Of a DNA stretch of 64,000 bases, positions 51,770-62,700 are shown piece after piece. Under the pieces are notes generated by a model. That model did not search any database and had not been told where the DNA came from. It was given only the letters and a program-made list of their open reading frames with translations. Origin of the DNA: Novipirellula artificiosorum (GTDB lineage: Bacteria > Planctomycetota > Planctomycetia > Pirellulales > Pirellulaceae); NCBI RefSeq assembly GCF_007860135.1, contig NZ_SJPV01000006.1, forward strand, positions 1-64,000. Reading direction: 5' to 3'. Each line of letters starts with the position of its first letter. The first letter of the stretch is position 1. The translations under genes were made by a program, and so were the position numbers.

Positions 51770-53254
51770 CTACTTGCGATCCACCATGAAGCTGCCATTG
51801 TCGGCAACGTCAAACAAAGGACGGCAATAGCGACCACATCCCATGGGACCACCGGGGCGGTAGATCAACCCCAACGAGATGTTCCACGATTCTTCTTGAT
51901 TGCCACCACTGTTGGACCCTTCGTTGGGAATCAAGAAAGAGGCACCCGTCGCCAGCGACAGGTTTTGACGAAGCGGCAAGCTCAAATTGGCGCCCAACAA
52001 ACCGTCGTCTTGATCGGTCCAGCCTGCGAAGGCGTCCCATGATCCTGCATTGTGAAGCAGCCGGCGATAGAACAAGCGATATTGATCGGTGGGCTCAAAG
52101 GTGATGGTCGACGAAACATTGGATCCGGCCGCATTGCGAACGACCGTATCGGAGGTGTCGTCACCGAGGCCCGCCATGAACTGCATCCCCCACACGTGAC
52201 ATTGATTGCTGACCCAACTCAATTCGCCACGAAGCTGAGTCAAGTCGCTTTGGAAATACCAATCATCGTTTAGATAATCAAAGACCAACCCGTACTGCAA
52301 ACCGTAGTCGACACGTCGGAACAATCCGGCGGTGAGGAAGACTTGATTCCGTTGCTCGCTCGTAAATTCGGCACCTGACAAATTGCTCTGCGTAGCGCGA
52401 GCCCCCAACTGCAATGCGAGATCCCAACCGAACAATCGCTTCAAGGACCGACCTTCGTTGAATCCTTCATAAAAACCAAAGCTGCCTGAACCGACTCGGT
52501 CGTTGCCATTCGTTCCGTCGGTGTTCGCAAAGCTAAGCGGCCCCTTGAATCCTTGCACACCCGCGAAGAAATCAAACCGGCACCATTGAATTCGAAGCAA
52601 CGGCAAAAAGATTGGAAAAGTCTGTACGTTACACACGGAATCGCAAGCGCCATCACAATAGTCGCCACAAGCGCCGCATGCCATCTCCGCACCGCACCCT
52701 GGCTCGAAGTACTCCGTGCCACAAACGGCCTCGCCGCCCCAGGTCGCCTCATAGCCACAACTGGGTTCAAAACCGCACATCGGCTCCACACCACAACCGG
52801 GTTCGATGTACTGTGTCTCAATGCCACAGACCGGTTCGGCTCCACACGTGGCGCCGCTACAATCACAAACAGGACCTTGACAATCGCAGCCGCCGTAAAA
52901 CCCGGCCTGACGGACGTCGCTCGGCTGCCCCGTTCGCTGGATAAGCGGTTCGGATGGCATTTCAGTGATTACGTTTCCCGTTGCCGCTTGCGACACGAGC
53001 GAGCGACGCTTGGCAACGGGATTGGCCGATGTTTTGGGCTGCCAAGTCACACGCGAAGCGTCCGCCTTGCCGGAGGGGGTTCCCATTCGCAGTCGGTTTT
53101 CAACGCCTTGGGCGTCGGCGATTTCGAAACCGAGAAACATACCAACGATTGCGGTAGCACAAGCAAACCGCAGCGATGCGTTCGCCACGGCAATGAGCTT
53201 TGCTAGCCCCGTTTGTTTTGCAAGCATTGAGGAGTTGTACATTGGCGATGCCAT
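51770..53254 (-). CDS. Porin-like outer-membrane protein with cysteine-rich linker (DUF6666-like)
   Basis: The 494-residue exported protein (signal around LRFACATAIVGMFLGFEIADA) has a linker at about 115-205 containing some 20 cysteines in CG-E-P-CG type units (GCGVEPMCGFEPSCGYEA). A beta-rich C-terminal half follows that looks like a planctomycete outer-membrane barrel (FFAGVQGFKGPL, WDLALQLGARATQSN, YGLVFDYLNDDWY) and ends in PLFDVADNGSFMVDRK. The barrel resembles a family I recall as DUF6666. The function is unknown. The start is ATG 53254, with an alternative ATG at 53242. Confidence 0.7.
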   Translation of the reverse strand: MASPMYNSSMLAKQTGLAKLIAVANASLRFACATAIVGMFLGFEIADAQGVENRLRMGTPSGKADASRVTWQPKTSANPVAKRRSLVSQAATGNVITEMPSEPLIQRTGQPSDVRQAGFYGGCDCQGPVCDCSGATCGAEPVCGIETQYIEPGCGVEPMCGFEPSCGYEATWGGEAVCGTEYFEPGCGAEMACGACGDYCDGACDSVCNVQTFPIFLPLLRIQWCRFDFFAGVQGFKGPLSFANTDGTNGNDRVGSGSFGFYEGFNEGRSLKRLFGWDLALQLGARATQSNLSGAEFTSEQRNQVFLTAGLFRRVDYGLQYGLVFDYLNDDWYFQSDLTQLRGELSWVSNQCHVWGMQFMAGLGDDTSDTVVRNAAGSNVSSTITFEPTDQYRLFYRRLLHNAGSWDAFAGWTDQDDGLLGANLSLPLRQNLSLATGASFLIPNEGSNSGGNQEESWNISLGLIYRPGGPMGCGRYCRPLFDVADNGSFMVDRK

Positions 53255-53555
53255 ACCGTTGCCCCTGGGAGGTCATTCGAAAGTGGACCGGAAAACCGCG
53301 GCGCAGTAGCCCTCCGGCCACAGACGCGTGGATATCCACTCTTAGTCATCGGACCGCTACGACCCGGACAATGAGAAAAACTTGCCTAATCCCTATTTTT
53401 TCACAGCTGCGATCTGAAATGGTTGAGCCGAACGGGGAGAGCCTTTTCAACTCCATTGCTCTGTCGACTTCCGCTACAGCCCCAACTCGAAAATTGAATC
53501 TGAACAGAGCACCGGCGTTGACGTTTGCGAAAACGTGGACCGCGTCGCTTCGGCG
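53255..53555. promoter_or_regulatory. 301-bp intergenic region
   Basis: Region between the porin-like gene start and the dNTPase stop, both minus strand. It should hold the promoter of the porin-like gene. An AT-rich stretch lies at about 53370-53400. Nothing else was recognised. Confidence 0.35.
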
Positions 53556-54698
53556 TTACCAATCGGCCAGCGGACCGCGGGGCGTGGTGGTGGCATAGTG
53601 GTGCTGTTGATCACAGAACGCATCGGTCATGCCCGCCAAGTACTCGCCCACGACTTTCGCCGCTGGGTGGCTCTGTTGCCGTTGTCGAAACCGTAGCGGC
53701 AGACGGTTGGGATCGCGCAATAAGAGATCAAACAATTCGCTCAGCCGATTGGCGGCCGAATCGCGAACGGGGATCAAGCGGGCGTGCCGGTAAACGGCGT
53801 TGAACAAAAAGGATTCGAGTTCCTTGCGTTCTCGTTGCAGCGTTTCGCCATGATGAAACCGTATCCCGAGATGCTGAACGTCTTCATGGTTACGTCCTTC
53901 GAGCGAACGGACCAGCTCGACGGCATGACTTAGTAGCTCACTGACCTGCAAGTCAATCAATTCGTGAACAAGCGATTGACGCAATTCACGAATGGGAAGC
54001 ATTCCATGTTGCTCTCGCACGTTTCCGAGAGCTCTTCGGACAATCGCCAATTCGGACAGCTCGTCGACCGATAACAGCCCCATTTGAAGCGCATCGTCGA
54101 CGTCATGAGCATCGTAGGCGATGGAGTCCGCCGCATCGACCAATTGGACCTCCAATAGCGGTGACCTTCCCACTTCGGCTTCGGCCTTGTGAGCACGGAC
54201 ATCCTGGCCAGCCAACGTTTCACGCGATAAGTTGAGTCCTGAAAACTCACTGTAGCGTTGTTCGAGTTCGTTCACGATGACCAAGGCGAACTCATTGTGT
54301 GAAAAACCGCCCACATCGGCCATGCGTTCACTCAGCACATCCTCGCCACAGTGGCCAAACGGTGGATGCCCGATGTCGTGCATCAGCGCGAGCGCCTCCG
54401 TCAGATCTTCGTTCAATCGCAACACGCGAGCCATCGTGCGAGCCACCGAAGCGACTTCGAAAGAATGCGTCAAACGGGTACGATGGTAAATCCCCATCTC
54501 GCCAGTAAAGACCTGCATTTTTCCGCTTAACCGTCGAAACGCGCTGCTGTGCAAGATTCGGTCACGGTCACGTGCAAATGGCCCCCGGTAGGGGTGTGGC
54601 ATTTCGTGATGCAAACGACCCTCCGTGTCGCTGCTATGCATCGCATAACTCGCCAACAACAGGTGTTCGCATTGATCATACAAACGCAGCCCGTTCAT
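53556..54698 (-). CDS. dGTPase-family deoxynucleotide triphosphohydrolase
   Basis: The 380-residue HD-domain protein hydrolyses dNTPs to nucleoside and triphosphate. Metal ligands are visible as H78 in YHRTRLTHSFEVA and HD at 107-108 in LMHDIGHPPFGH. The N-terminal RDRDRILHSSAFRRLSGKMQVF is the family signature. ATG 54698 was chosen because GAGG lies 5 bases upstream (GAGGTGACGATG); a GTG two codons earlier would overlap that site. It probably controls dNTP pools. It is a single gene, divergent from uvrA. Confidence 0.9.
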   Translation of the reverse strand: MNGLRLYDQCEHLLLASYAMHSSDTEGRLHHEMPHPYRGPFARDRDRILHSSAFRRLSGKMQVFTGEMGIYHRTRLTHSFEVASVARTMARVLRLNEDLTEALALMHDIGHPPFGHCGEDVLSERMADVGGFSHNEFALVIVNELEQRYSEFSGLNLSRETLAGQDVRAHKAEAEVGRSPLLEVQLVDAADSIAYDAHDVDDALQMGLLSVDELSELAIVRRALGNVREQHGMLPIRELRQSLVHELIDLQVSELLSHAVELVRSLEGRNHEDVQHLGIRFHHGETLQRERKELESFLFNAVYRHARLIPVRDSAANRLSELFDLLLRDPNRLPLRFRQRQQSHPAAKVVGEYLAGMTDAFCDQQHHYATTTPRGPLADW

Positions 54699-54999
54699 CG
54701 TCACCTCACCCCGACGCCAGATCGAGCAAGCGGGGCGACGCGTGGAGCCGTTTCCATCGTGATCGCTCTCGAAAACACCGGATTCCTGTATAAATCAATC
54801 TCATTCTCTCTTGAAGGAGTAGTTTAGCGAGAAACCAGCAAAGGTCGATCCCGTTGATTCGGCAAGGCAGGACGACTCGTGAAAGGTTGTCGTGACCGAT
54901 AGACTGCAATGCGCAGGTGTGTGCTCGGGTGAAAACCGGCCGCGTCATCGCAGCAGCCTAGCGGCTGAACTCCAACACGTTCTTATTAAGGATTGATTC
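54699..54999. promoter_or_regulatory. 301-bp divergent region between dGTPase gene and uvrA
   Basis: It holds promoters for both genes. No tRNA, repeat or LexA-like box was recognised. Confidence 0.3.
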
Positions 55000-57561
55000 T
55001 TGCCGACCGCATCGCCTAACCGCAAACGTGTTCGCAAAGCGAGCCAAAAGACTCGCGTGGAGAACTGTATCCGGATACGCGGTGCGCGCGAGCATAACTT
55101 GCAGAACATCGGCGTCGATATCCCTCGCGACCGGTTGACGGTCGTCACGGGGGTCTCGGGCAGCGGGAAGAGTTCGTTGGCATTCGACACGCTGTTTGCG
55201 GAGGGCCAGCGGCAATATATCGACAGTCTGTCTGCCTATGCGAGACAGTTCCTCGATCAAATTCCGCGGCCTGATGTGGATTCCATCGAAGGTCTTGCAC
55301 CGACACTCGCGATCGATCAGAAGCCGGGTTCGACACATGGCCGAAGTACGGTGGCGACGATCAGCGAAATCTATGACTACCTGCGACTGCTGTACGCTCG
55401 CGTGGGAACGCCCCATTGTTCGAATTGCCATTCCGCCATTGCGAAACAGTCCCCTGAAACGATTGTCGATTCCCTGCAGTCGCTGCCCGAGGGAACCAAG
55501 TTGGTCTTGATGGCTCCGATGGTACGTGGACGACGCGGGGTGCATCGCGAGGTATTCGACACGATTCGCCAATCCGGTTTGCTGCGAGTTCGTACGGATG
55601 GCGAAACCTATTTGCTAGACGACGTTCCCCAGCTCGCGCCTCGAAAGAACCACACCATCGAAGCGGTTATCGATCGCTTGGTGATACGACGCGAGTCGGA
55701 TTCAAGGCTTCGCGAAAGTGTCTTGTTGGCTCTGCGGCTTGGCAAGGGACTGGCCTCGTCGCTGATCCAAAGCGATTCCGGCGAATGGAAGGAATCGATC
55801 TACTCCACTGCGATGGCATGTGTTGAATGTGGTGCCAGCTTCGAAGAAATTGAACCACGAACCTTTAGCTTCAATAGTCCCTATGGCGCGTGCCGTACCT
55901 GCGATGGACTGGGCCACGTGGACCTCTCCAATCAAAAAGGGGTTTGTCCTGATTGTTCGGGTGCACGGCTGCGGAAAGAGGCGTTGAGTGTCACCATTGC
56001 CGGTGTCGCGATTAGTGAATTGACCTCCATGCCGCTCGATGCGGCATTCGCTTGGATATCGCGGATCGGACATTGCTTGTCGACGGTTCAATCGGCGGTT
56101 GCACAACCGATCGCGAGCGAAGTTGCCAAACGGTTGTCGTTCTTGCAACGAGTCGGAGTCGAGTACTTGACGCTAGATCGGTCGGCCGATTCGCTCAGCG
56201 GCGGAGAATTGCAGCGGGTCCGATTGGCAACCAGCATCGGTAGCGGATTGGTAGGTGTTTGCTATGTTCTTGATGAACCCTCGATTGGGTTGCATCCGGC
56301 TGATCACGATCGTTTGATTCAGTGCATCAAGGAGCTACAACAACAAGGCAACACGGTGATCGTTGTCGAGCATGACGAAGCGACGATGCGTGCGGCGGAT
56401 TACCTCATCGACATGGGGGAAGGCGCCGGCAGCAGCGGGGGACGGATCATTAGCGAGGGAACGCCCAAGCAAGTCGAGAAGGATCCCAACAGTTTAACGG
56501 GACAGTATTTGTCGGCAACCAAACGCATCGCTATCCCTGCAAAACGCCGCAAGCCAAAAAAGACACAATGGTTGACGCTGAGTGGCGTGCAGACACACAA
56601 TTTAAAGAATGTCACGGCACGTATCCCGCTCGGTCTGCTTGTCGGCATTAGCGGCGTTTCAGGCAGCGGCAAGAGTTCACTCATTAACGACACGCTCGCA
56701 CCTGCGGTGGCGACTCATCTGGGGTTGCAGTCGGATGCCCCCGGACCCTTTGCAACGATCAGCGGAGCGGACTTGGTGGACAAACTGATCCTGATCAACC
56801 AGTCACCGATCGGTCGCAGTCCACGAAGCTGTCCGGCAACCTATTGCGGGGTGCTCGATGAAATTCGTAAGGTCTTCGCAGCGACTCGCGACGCCAAGAC
56901 TCGAGGTTTCAACGCCAGCCGGTTCAGTTTCAATGTTGCGGCGGGACGTTGTGAATTATGCAAAGGGCTCGGCATGGAACGGATCGAAATGAACTTCTTG
57001 AGTGATTTGTTTGTCACTTGCACGCGTTGCAATGGGAAACGATTCAATCGACAAACCTTGCAGGTTCGTTTCAAGGGAGCCTCCGTGGCCGATGTGCTAG
57101 CAATGAGTGTCGATGAAGCGGCTGCGTTCTTTGAAAACGTCCCCCGCATTGAAAGGCAGCTTCGCTCCCTGCAAGCGGTCGGGCTTGGCTATCTTCATCT
57201 GGGGCAGTCGAGTACGACGCTAAGTGGAGGCGAGGCTCAGCGGATCAAGCTGGGAACCGAATTGGCGCGTGCTTCGACCGGACGAACACTCTATCTGCTC
57301 GACGAACCAACGACCGGTCTGCATTTCCAAGACATCGAGCGTTTGGTGTCGGTTCTGCAGCAGTTGGTCGAATCCGGCAACACGGTTCTGGTCATCGAAC
57401 ATCAATTCGACTTGTTGGCGGCTTGCGATTGGATCATCGATCTGGGACCCACCGGGGGGACGGAAGGCGGAGAGATCCTTTGCGAGGGAACCCCCGAACG
57501 AATCGCTACCGACCCAACGACGTCAACAGGCAAGTATCTAAGTCAAGTGTTGAACCGATGA
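55000..57561 (+). CDS. uvrA: UvrA-family excinuclease ATPase, short form lacking the insertion domain
   Basis: The 853-residue protein carries two ABC ATPase modules. Walker A motifs are GVSGSGKS at 51-58 and again at about 552-559 (K558). Signatures are SGGELQRVRLA and SGGEAQRIKLG. The UvrB-binding region (HCSNCHSAIAKQ, MAPMVRGRRGVHREVFDTI) and all three zinc modules (CSNC/CVEC, CRTC/CPDC, CELC/CTRC) are present. About 130 residues normally found between GACxxCxGLG and CPDCxGARL are absent: GLGHVDLSNQKGVC runs straight through. That segment is the DNA-contacting insertion domain. It starts at TTG 55000, with AAGGA upstream, and overlaps the next gene by ATGA. Confidence 0.9.
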   Translation: MPTASPNRKRVRKASQKTRVENCIRIRGAREHNLQNIGVDIPRDRLTVVTGVSGSGKSSLAFDTLFAEGQRQYIDSLSAYARQFLDQIPRPDVDSIEGLAPTLAIDQKPGSTHGRSTVATISEIYDYLRLLYARVGTPHCSNCHSAIAKQSPETIVDSLQSLPEGTKLVLMAPMVRGRRGVHREVFDTIRQSGLLRVRTDGETYLLDDVPQLAPRKNHTIEAVIDRLVIRRESDSRLRESVLLALRLGKGLASSLIQSDSGEWKESIYSTAMACVECGASFEEIEPRTFSFNSPYGACRTCDGLGHVDLSNQKGVCPDCSGARLRKEALSVTIAGVAISELTSMPLDAAFAWISRIGHCLSTVQSAVAQPIASEVAKRLSFLQRVGVEYLTLDRSADSLSGGELQRVRLATSIGSGLVGVCYVLDEPSIGLHPADHDRLIQCIKELQQQGNTVIVVEHDEATMRAADYLIDMGEGAGSSGGRIISEGTPKQVEKDPNSLTGQYLSATKRIAIPAKRRKPKKTQWLTLSGVQTHNLKNVTARIPLGLLVGISGVSGSGKSSLINDTLAPAVATHLGLQSDAPGPFATISGADLVDKLILINQSPIGRSPRSCPATYCGVLDEIRKVFAATRDAKTRGFNASRFSFNVAAGRCELCKGLGMERIEMNFLSDLFVTCTRCNGKRFNRQTLQVRFKGASVADVLAMSVDEAAAFFENVPRIERQLRSLQAVGLGYLHLGQSSTTLSGGEAQRIKLGTELARASTGRTLYLLDEPTTGLHFQDIERLVSVLQQLVESGNTVLVIEHQFDLLAACDWIIDLGPTGGTEGGEILCEGTPERIATDPTTSTGKYLSQVLNR

Positions 57562-59642
57562 ATGTCTCTGCGCCAAACCAACGAAGACATCCGATCAGCG
57601 TTCCTAAGAAGGTGCTCTTTGCCGCGGTCGTTACGATCGCGTTTTTTATCGTGCTCGAGGGTGCATTGGCATTGCTGGGTGTGCGGCCAACTTCGGAAAC
57701 GAAAGACCCGTTCGTTGGCTTTTCAAACAAAATGTCGCTGTTTGAATCCTTCACGGACGAGCGTGGCCAAACACAAATGCAGACCCGTCAGAACAAGTTG
57801 ATTTGGTTCAATGATCAACGGTTCTTGAAGACCAAGCCGGCCAAGACACGCCGTCTGTTTTGCGTCGGCGGATCGACCACCTATGGACGCCCCTACGACG
57901 ACGCAACCTCTTTTTCCGGCTGGCTGCGAGAGCTACTTCCGGTTGCCGACCCCTCGACCCAATGGGAAGTCATTAACGCGGGTGGCATCAGCTACGCGAG
58001 CTATCGGGTGGCAGCCGTAATGGAGGAATTGGCTCAATATGAACCCGATTTGTTTGTCGTCTATTGTGGTCACAATGAGTTTCTTGAACGTCGCACCTAC
58101 CAAGAAATGTTCGAGCATTCGGGATTCCTGATCGATGCCGCCTCGGTGCTAAGCAAGACACGGACGTGGACGCTGTTTGACCGGGCAATCCATGGTAATC
58201 GTGAAGTACCGGCCACGGTTTTACCGGGCGAGGTTGACGAAAGGCTCAACCATACCATTGGCCCGTCCGACTACCACCGCGACGACCGTTGGCAGCAGGA
58301 CATACTGCATCATTTTCGATTCAACCTTCGTCGAATGGTTTCGATCGCTCGACGCGTTGGCGCTGAGGTCGTTTTCGTCGTCCCAGCCTCAAACGAAAAA
58401 GACTGTTCGCCATTCAAGAGCGAAATGTCGAGTGACGTGACTCTCGCGGACCGCAAACTCCTCGACGACCTCTATCAAAGCGCGTTGTCGAAAGCGGCCG
58501 ATGGCAGCCTCTCCGAGGCCATTGTGATGCTCGAGCAGGCGCAGCAAGTCGATCAACGGGTCGCATTGGTCGATTACCAATTGGGGCGATTGGAATTTGA
58601 ACAAGGTGAGGTCTCGAAGGCTCGTGCTTCCTTTCAGCAAGCGATCAACGAAGACATCTGTCCGCTGCGAGCAACCGAATCGATTGTCGAAGCGGTCCGG
58701 TCCTTTTCGCAAAACAATGACATGGTGTGCGTTGATTTTGACCAACGGCTACGAAGCTGGTGCAATACAGAACATGGGCATTCGCTTTTGGGCCAAGAGT
58801 ACTTTTTGGATCACGTTCATCCCACGATCCAGGCACATCGTCACCTTGCGCTGTGGTTGATCGAAACCATGCAAAACAGCGAAATCATATCCGGCAAGTC
58901 AATGAGTCAGCAACAAATCGATGCCGTCAGCGAGCGGGTGGAAAGCCAAATCGATCTGACGAAGCAAGGTGTTGCCATGCGGAACCTCGCAAAGGTTCTA
59001 CACTGGGCGGGCAAGTTTGACGAAGCTGAACCGCGAGCCCAGGATGCTATCGAACTGCTCGGAGGGGATGCGGAGAGCCAGCTGATCCTGGCCGATTGTT
59101 ACCGTAACACATATCGTATCGAAGAATCCGTTGAAGAGTACAAGCGATTGCTCGATGCGAATCCGCTCTACGCTCGAGGCTGTCTGCAATACGGTGACCT
59201 GCTGCTCGAATTGCAGCAGTACGAAATGGCTCATGACTTTCTCGCTGTGGCGGCAATAGGATTTCCGATCGGCAGCCGACATCACTTCCGTGCTCAGCAT
59301 TCGCTTGGGACCTCGTATTTGAAGCTTAGCGATTTTGACCATGCGATGCCAATCTTGGAATCTTGTTTGCGTGAACGTCCGAATGACCCCAACGTGCTCT
59401 TCGACGCTGCGCAGTGCAAGGCGGGCTTAGGGGACTCCGCATCGGCCATGACGCTCTACCGACGAGTCTTAGACCTTGAACCCAATGACATCGAAACCCA
59501 AATTAATCTGGGGTACCTTCTGCTCGAAAACAAACAGCCCAGGGAGGCGATTCCCTATTTTGAAGCGGCGATCAAAGCCTCCCCTCAAAATCCCAGGGCT
59601 GCCGCAGGGCTTAGCGTTTGCCGACAGCTGATCGATCGTTAG
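57558..59642 (+). CDS. Membrane-anchored SGNH-hydrolase-like protein with TPR repeats
   Basis: The 694-residue protein has one N-terminal membrane segment (KVLFAAVVTIAFFIVLEGALALLG). An SGNH/GDSL-type hydrolase domain follows: block I GGSTTYG with S106, NAGGISYASYR, block III VVYCGHNEF, and block V DHVHP with D418 and H421. The second half, from about residue 440, is a series of tetratricopeptide repeats (YARGCLQYGDLLLELQQYEMA, NIETQINLGYLLLENKQPREA-like units). An earlier TPR-like pair sits inside the hydrolase. It starts by ATGA overlap with uvrA, so it is translated with a DNA repair gene. The substrate is unknown; acyl or sugar esters are typical of the fold. Confidence 0.83.
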   Translation: MNVSAPNQRRHPISVPKKVLFAAVVTIAFFIVLEGALALLGVRPTSETKDPFVGFSNKMSLFESFTDERGQTQMQTRQNKLIWFNDQRFLKTKPAKTRRLFCVGGSTTYGRPYDDATSFSGWLRELLPVADPSTQWEVINAGGISYASYRVAAVMEELAQYEPDLFVVYCGHNEFLERRTYQEMFEHSGFLIDAASVLSKTRTWTLFDRAIHGNREVPATVLPGEVDERLNHTIGPSDYHRDDRWQQDILHHFRFNLRRMVSIARRVGAEVVFVVPASNEKDCSPFKSEMSSDVTLADRKLLDDLYQSALSKAADGSLSEAIVMLEQAQQVDQRVALVDYQLGRLEFEQGEVSKARASFQQAINEDICPLRATESIVEAVRSFSQNNDMVCVDFDQRLRSWCNTEHGHSLLGQEYFLDHVHPTIQAHRHLALWLIETMQNSEIISGKSMSQQQIDAVSERVESQIDLTKQGVAMRNLAKVLHWAGKFDEAEPRAQDAIELLGGDAESQLILADCYRNTYRIEESVEEYKRLLDANPLYARGCLQYGDLLLELQQYEMAHDFLAVAAIGFPIGSRHHFRAQHSLGTSYLKLSDFDHAMPILESCLRERPNDPNVLFDAAQCKAGLGDSASAMTLYRRVLDLEPNDIETQINLGYLLLENKQPREAIPYFEAAIKASPQNPRAAAGLSVCRQLIDR

Positions 59643-59773
59643 TTCCAGAACAGCCCCTTGACGCATGCCGCGGTGGCTTCTTGGACGCGGTCCGATTAGA
59701 ATGGCGATCTCGCTTCAGCTTGAATTGGTGTCACTCGCCACGAACTGATCGCATTGAGTTTTTGGGGAAAGCA

Positions 59774-62700
59774 TTGTTCAGCACCACTCGCCGGTTTCAA
59801 TCCATTGTGCTTGGTTTCGCAGTGACGATTGCGGGACTTTGCTTGGCTCATGTTCCAATGGCAACCGTCTTGTGTGGCGAGAACGCGGTTCGTTTCAATA
59901 CCGATGTTCGGCCGATCCTGTCAGAGAACTGCTACTACTGTCACGGGCCTGATGAGCAATCGCGCCAAGCAGGGTTGCGACTCGATACCGAACAAGACGC
60001 CAAGGAATACGCGGTGGTGTCTGGCGACGCCGATGCCAGTGAATTGTACCTGCGGATGACGTCGGAGGATCTCGATGTGGTCATGCCGCCGCCTGACTCC
60101 GAGCGTTCGCTCAGCCAAGCCCAGATCGAAACGATTCGCCGCTGGATTGACCAAGGGGCACCCTATCAAGGGCATTGGGCATTTGAAGCACCGAAACGTG
60201 GCGAAGTCCCGGCATGGATCGACGGGTATCCGCCTCACAACGTGATCGACCGATTTGTACAAACGCGTCTCGCAGAACAAGGACGAACCCAATCACTCGA
60301 GGCCGATCGCGAGACACTCATTCGGCGGGTCACGTTTGATTTGTTGGGCCTTCCCCCCACACTTCAACAGATCGATGATTTCCTCGGAGACACGTCGGAC
60401 GATGCCTACGAGCAATTGCTAGACCGATTGTTGGCTCAAAAAGAGTTTGCGGAAAGGATGACGGCGGATTGGCTCGATGTGGCTCGCTACAGCGATACCT
60501 ATGGCTATCAAGTCGATCGGGATCGATACGTCTGGCCTTGGCGAGATTGGGTGATCGAGGCCTTTCATCGAAACATGCCCTACGATCGCTTCTTGACGCT
60601 ACAACTCGCCGGTGACTTGCTGCCGAATGCTTCCCCAGACCAAATCCTTGCCACGACGTTCAACCGGTTGCATCCTCAAAAGGTCGAGGGCGGCAGTGTG
60701 CCAGAAGAGTTTCGCATCGAATACATTGCCGATCGCACACAAACGGTTGCCACGGCGATCATGGGGCTGACGATGGAGTGTTGTCGTTGTCATAACCATA
60801 AATACGACCCGCTGAGCCAAAAAGAATATTTCGAGTTTTCTGCTTTCTTTGACAACATTGACGAAGCGGGATTGTATTCCTACTTCACCGATTCGGTTCC
60901 GACCCCCGCCTTGCCGCTGCCCACCGAGCAGCAGCAGCAACAACTCGTCGCTGCGCTTAAGGAACTCGATGAAGCCAAGGCTGCCTATTGGGAAGCGATG
61001 GATGAGCAGACGTCGGCGGCTAAGTCTTGGGCCGACCAGCCAGGGGCCGGCCTTGATGACGGGGCGTTGGCGACACCTGTTTTGAATCTGACCTTTGAAG
61101 AAAACGTCGAACCGCCGAACCAAACGGTTTCCGCTGCAAGAGGAATGGGGGTGAGGTTAACCGGTGACGATCCGATCAACACCACCGTTGGAAACTTCCA
61201 CCGCTACGATCCGTTCTCGGTATCGTGTTGGATCAAGACCCCCGATGTGAAGCCGCGTGCGGTGATTTTCCATCGATCACGAGCTTGGACCGATGCCGCG
61301 AGCCGAGGTTACGAGCTATTGCTGGACGAGGGCCGTTTGAGTTGGTCCTTGATTCATTTTTGGCCGGGCAATGCCATCAGCATCCGTACGGTAGACCCGA
61401 TCCCCACGGGTAAGTGGATGCACGTTGTTGTTACCAATGAGGGTTCAAGTCGCGCAAGCGGGCTGAGGATCTACGTTGAGGGTGTCGAGGCGAGAACAGA
61501 AATCGTTCGCGACGCATTGACGAAGCAGATCACTGGGGGAGGTGAAGCGGGCGATCACATCACCATCGGTGAACGTTTTCGCGATCGTGGCTTTAAAAAC
61601 GGAGAAGTTGACGAGTTTTCCGTCTATGACTGTCAACTCAGCCGCCTTGAGATCCGCATGCTTGCGAGTGTAACGCAAACGAAATCGGTTGATCCGCTTG
61701 CGGACGAACTTGTCGAACACTACCTGGCACGCTTGGACGAAACCGTCCGTCAGGCCCGACTTCGAATGCATGAGTCACGCAAGTCCCTTTGTGCGATCGA
61801 GGATTCGCTGCAAGAGATCATGGTGATGCGAGAGCTGCCGGAGCCGCGGCCAAGCTACTTGCTTGCTCGCGGTTCGTATGATCAGCCTGTCGAACAAGTT
61901 TATCCCGGTACGCCGCAAGTGTTGCCGCCGTTTCCCAGCGATGCCCCTCGCAACCGACTGGGACTGGCTCAATGGTTGACCGATCCAAACCACCCGCTCA
62001 CCAGTCGCGTCGCCGTGAATCGGTTTTGGCAAATCTGCTTCGGCGTGGGACTGGTTCGGACTCCCGAGGACTTTGGCAGCCAGGGGATACCACCGACGCA
62101 TGCCGAACTGCTTGACTGGTTAGCCGTCGATTTCATGGAGAGCGGCTGGGATGTGAAGGCATCGATGAAGCAGATCATGATGTCAGCCACTTATCGCCAA
62201 TCGTCGCAGCCTTCCGATGCGACCGGGGATCGCCTGGATCCTGAGAATCGGCTGCTGGCCCGTTTCCCGGCTTATCGATTGCCCGCAGAAATGCTGCGAG
62301 ACAATGTGTTAGCAATCAGCGGACGCTTGGTGGCGACGGTAGGGGGACCACCGGTAAAACCCTACGAGATCGAGGAATCGTTCAAGCCATCGAAACACGA
62401 CAGCGGCGATTCGCTCTACCGGCGAAGTCTCTACACGTATTGGAAACGCACCGCACCCGCGCCATCCATGGTGGTTTTGGACGCTGCAAAACGGGATGTC
62501 TGCCAAGTCAGACGCGAACGCACCTCGTCGCCGCTGCAAGCATTCGTCCTCTGGAATAGCCCGCAATTCGTCGAGGCATCGCGAGTGATGGCGCAGCGGC
62601 TGATCTCGCAACATGGAAAGGAAGTCGACCAGATACTTGTCGACGCGTTTCGGTTGACCACCAGTCGGCGACCCAGCCCCATTCAGTTGCAGACGCTGCA

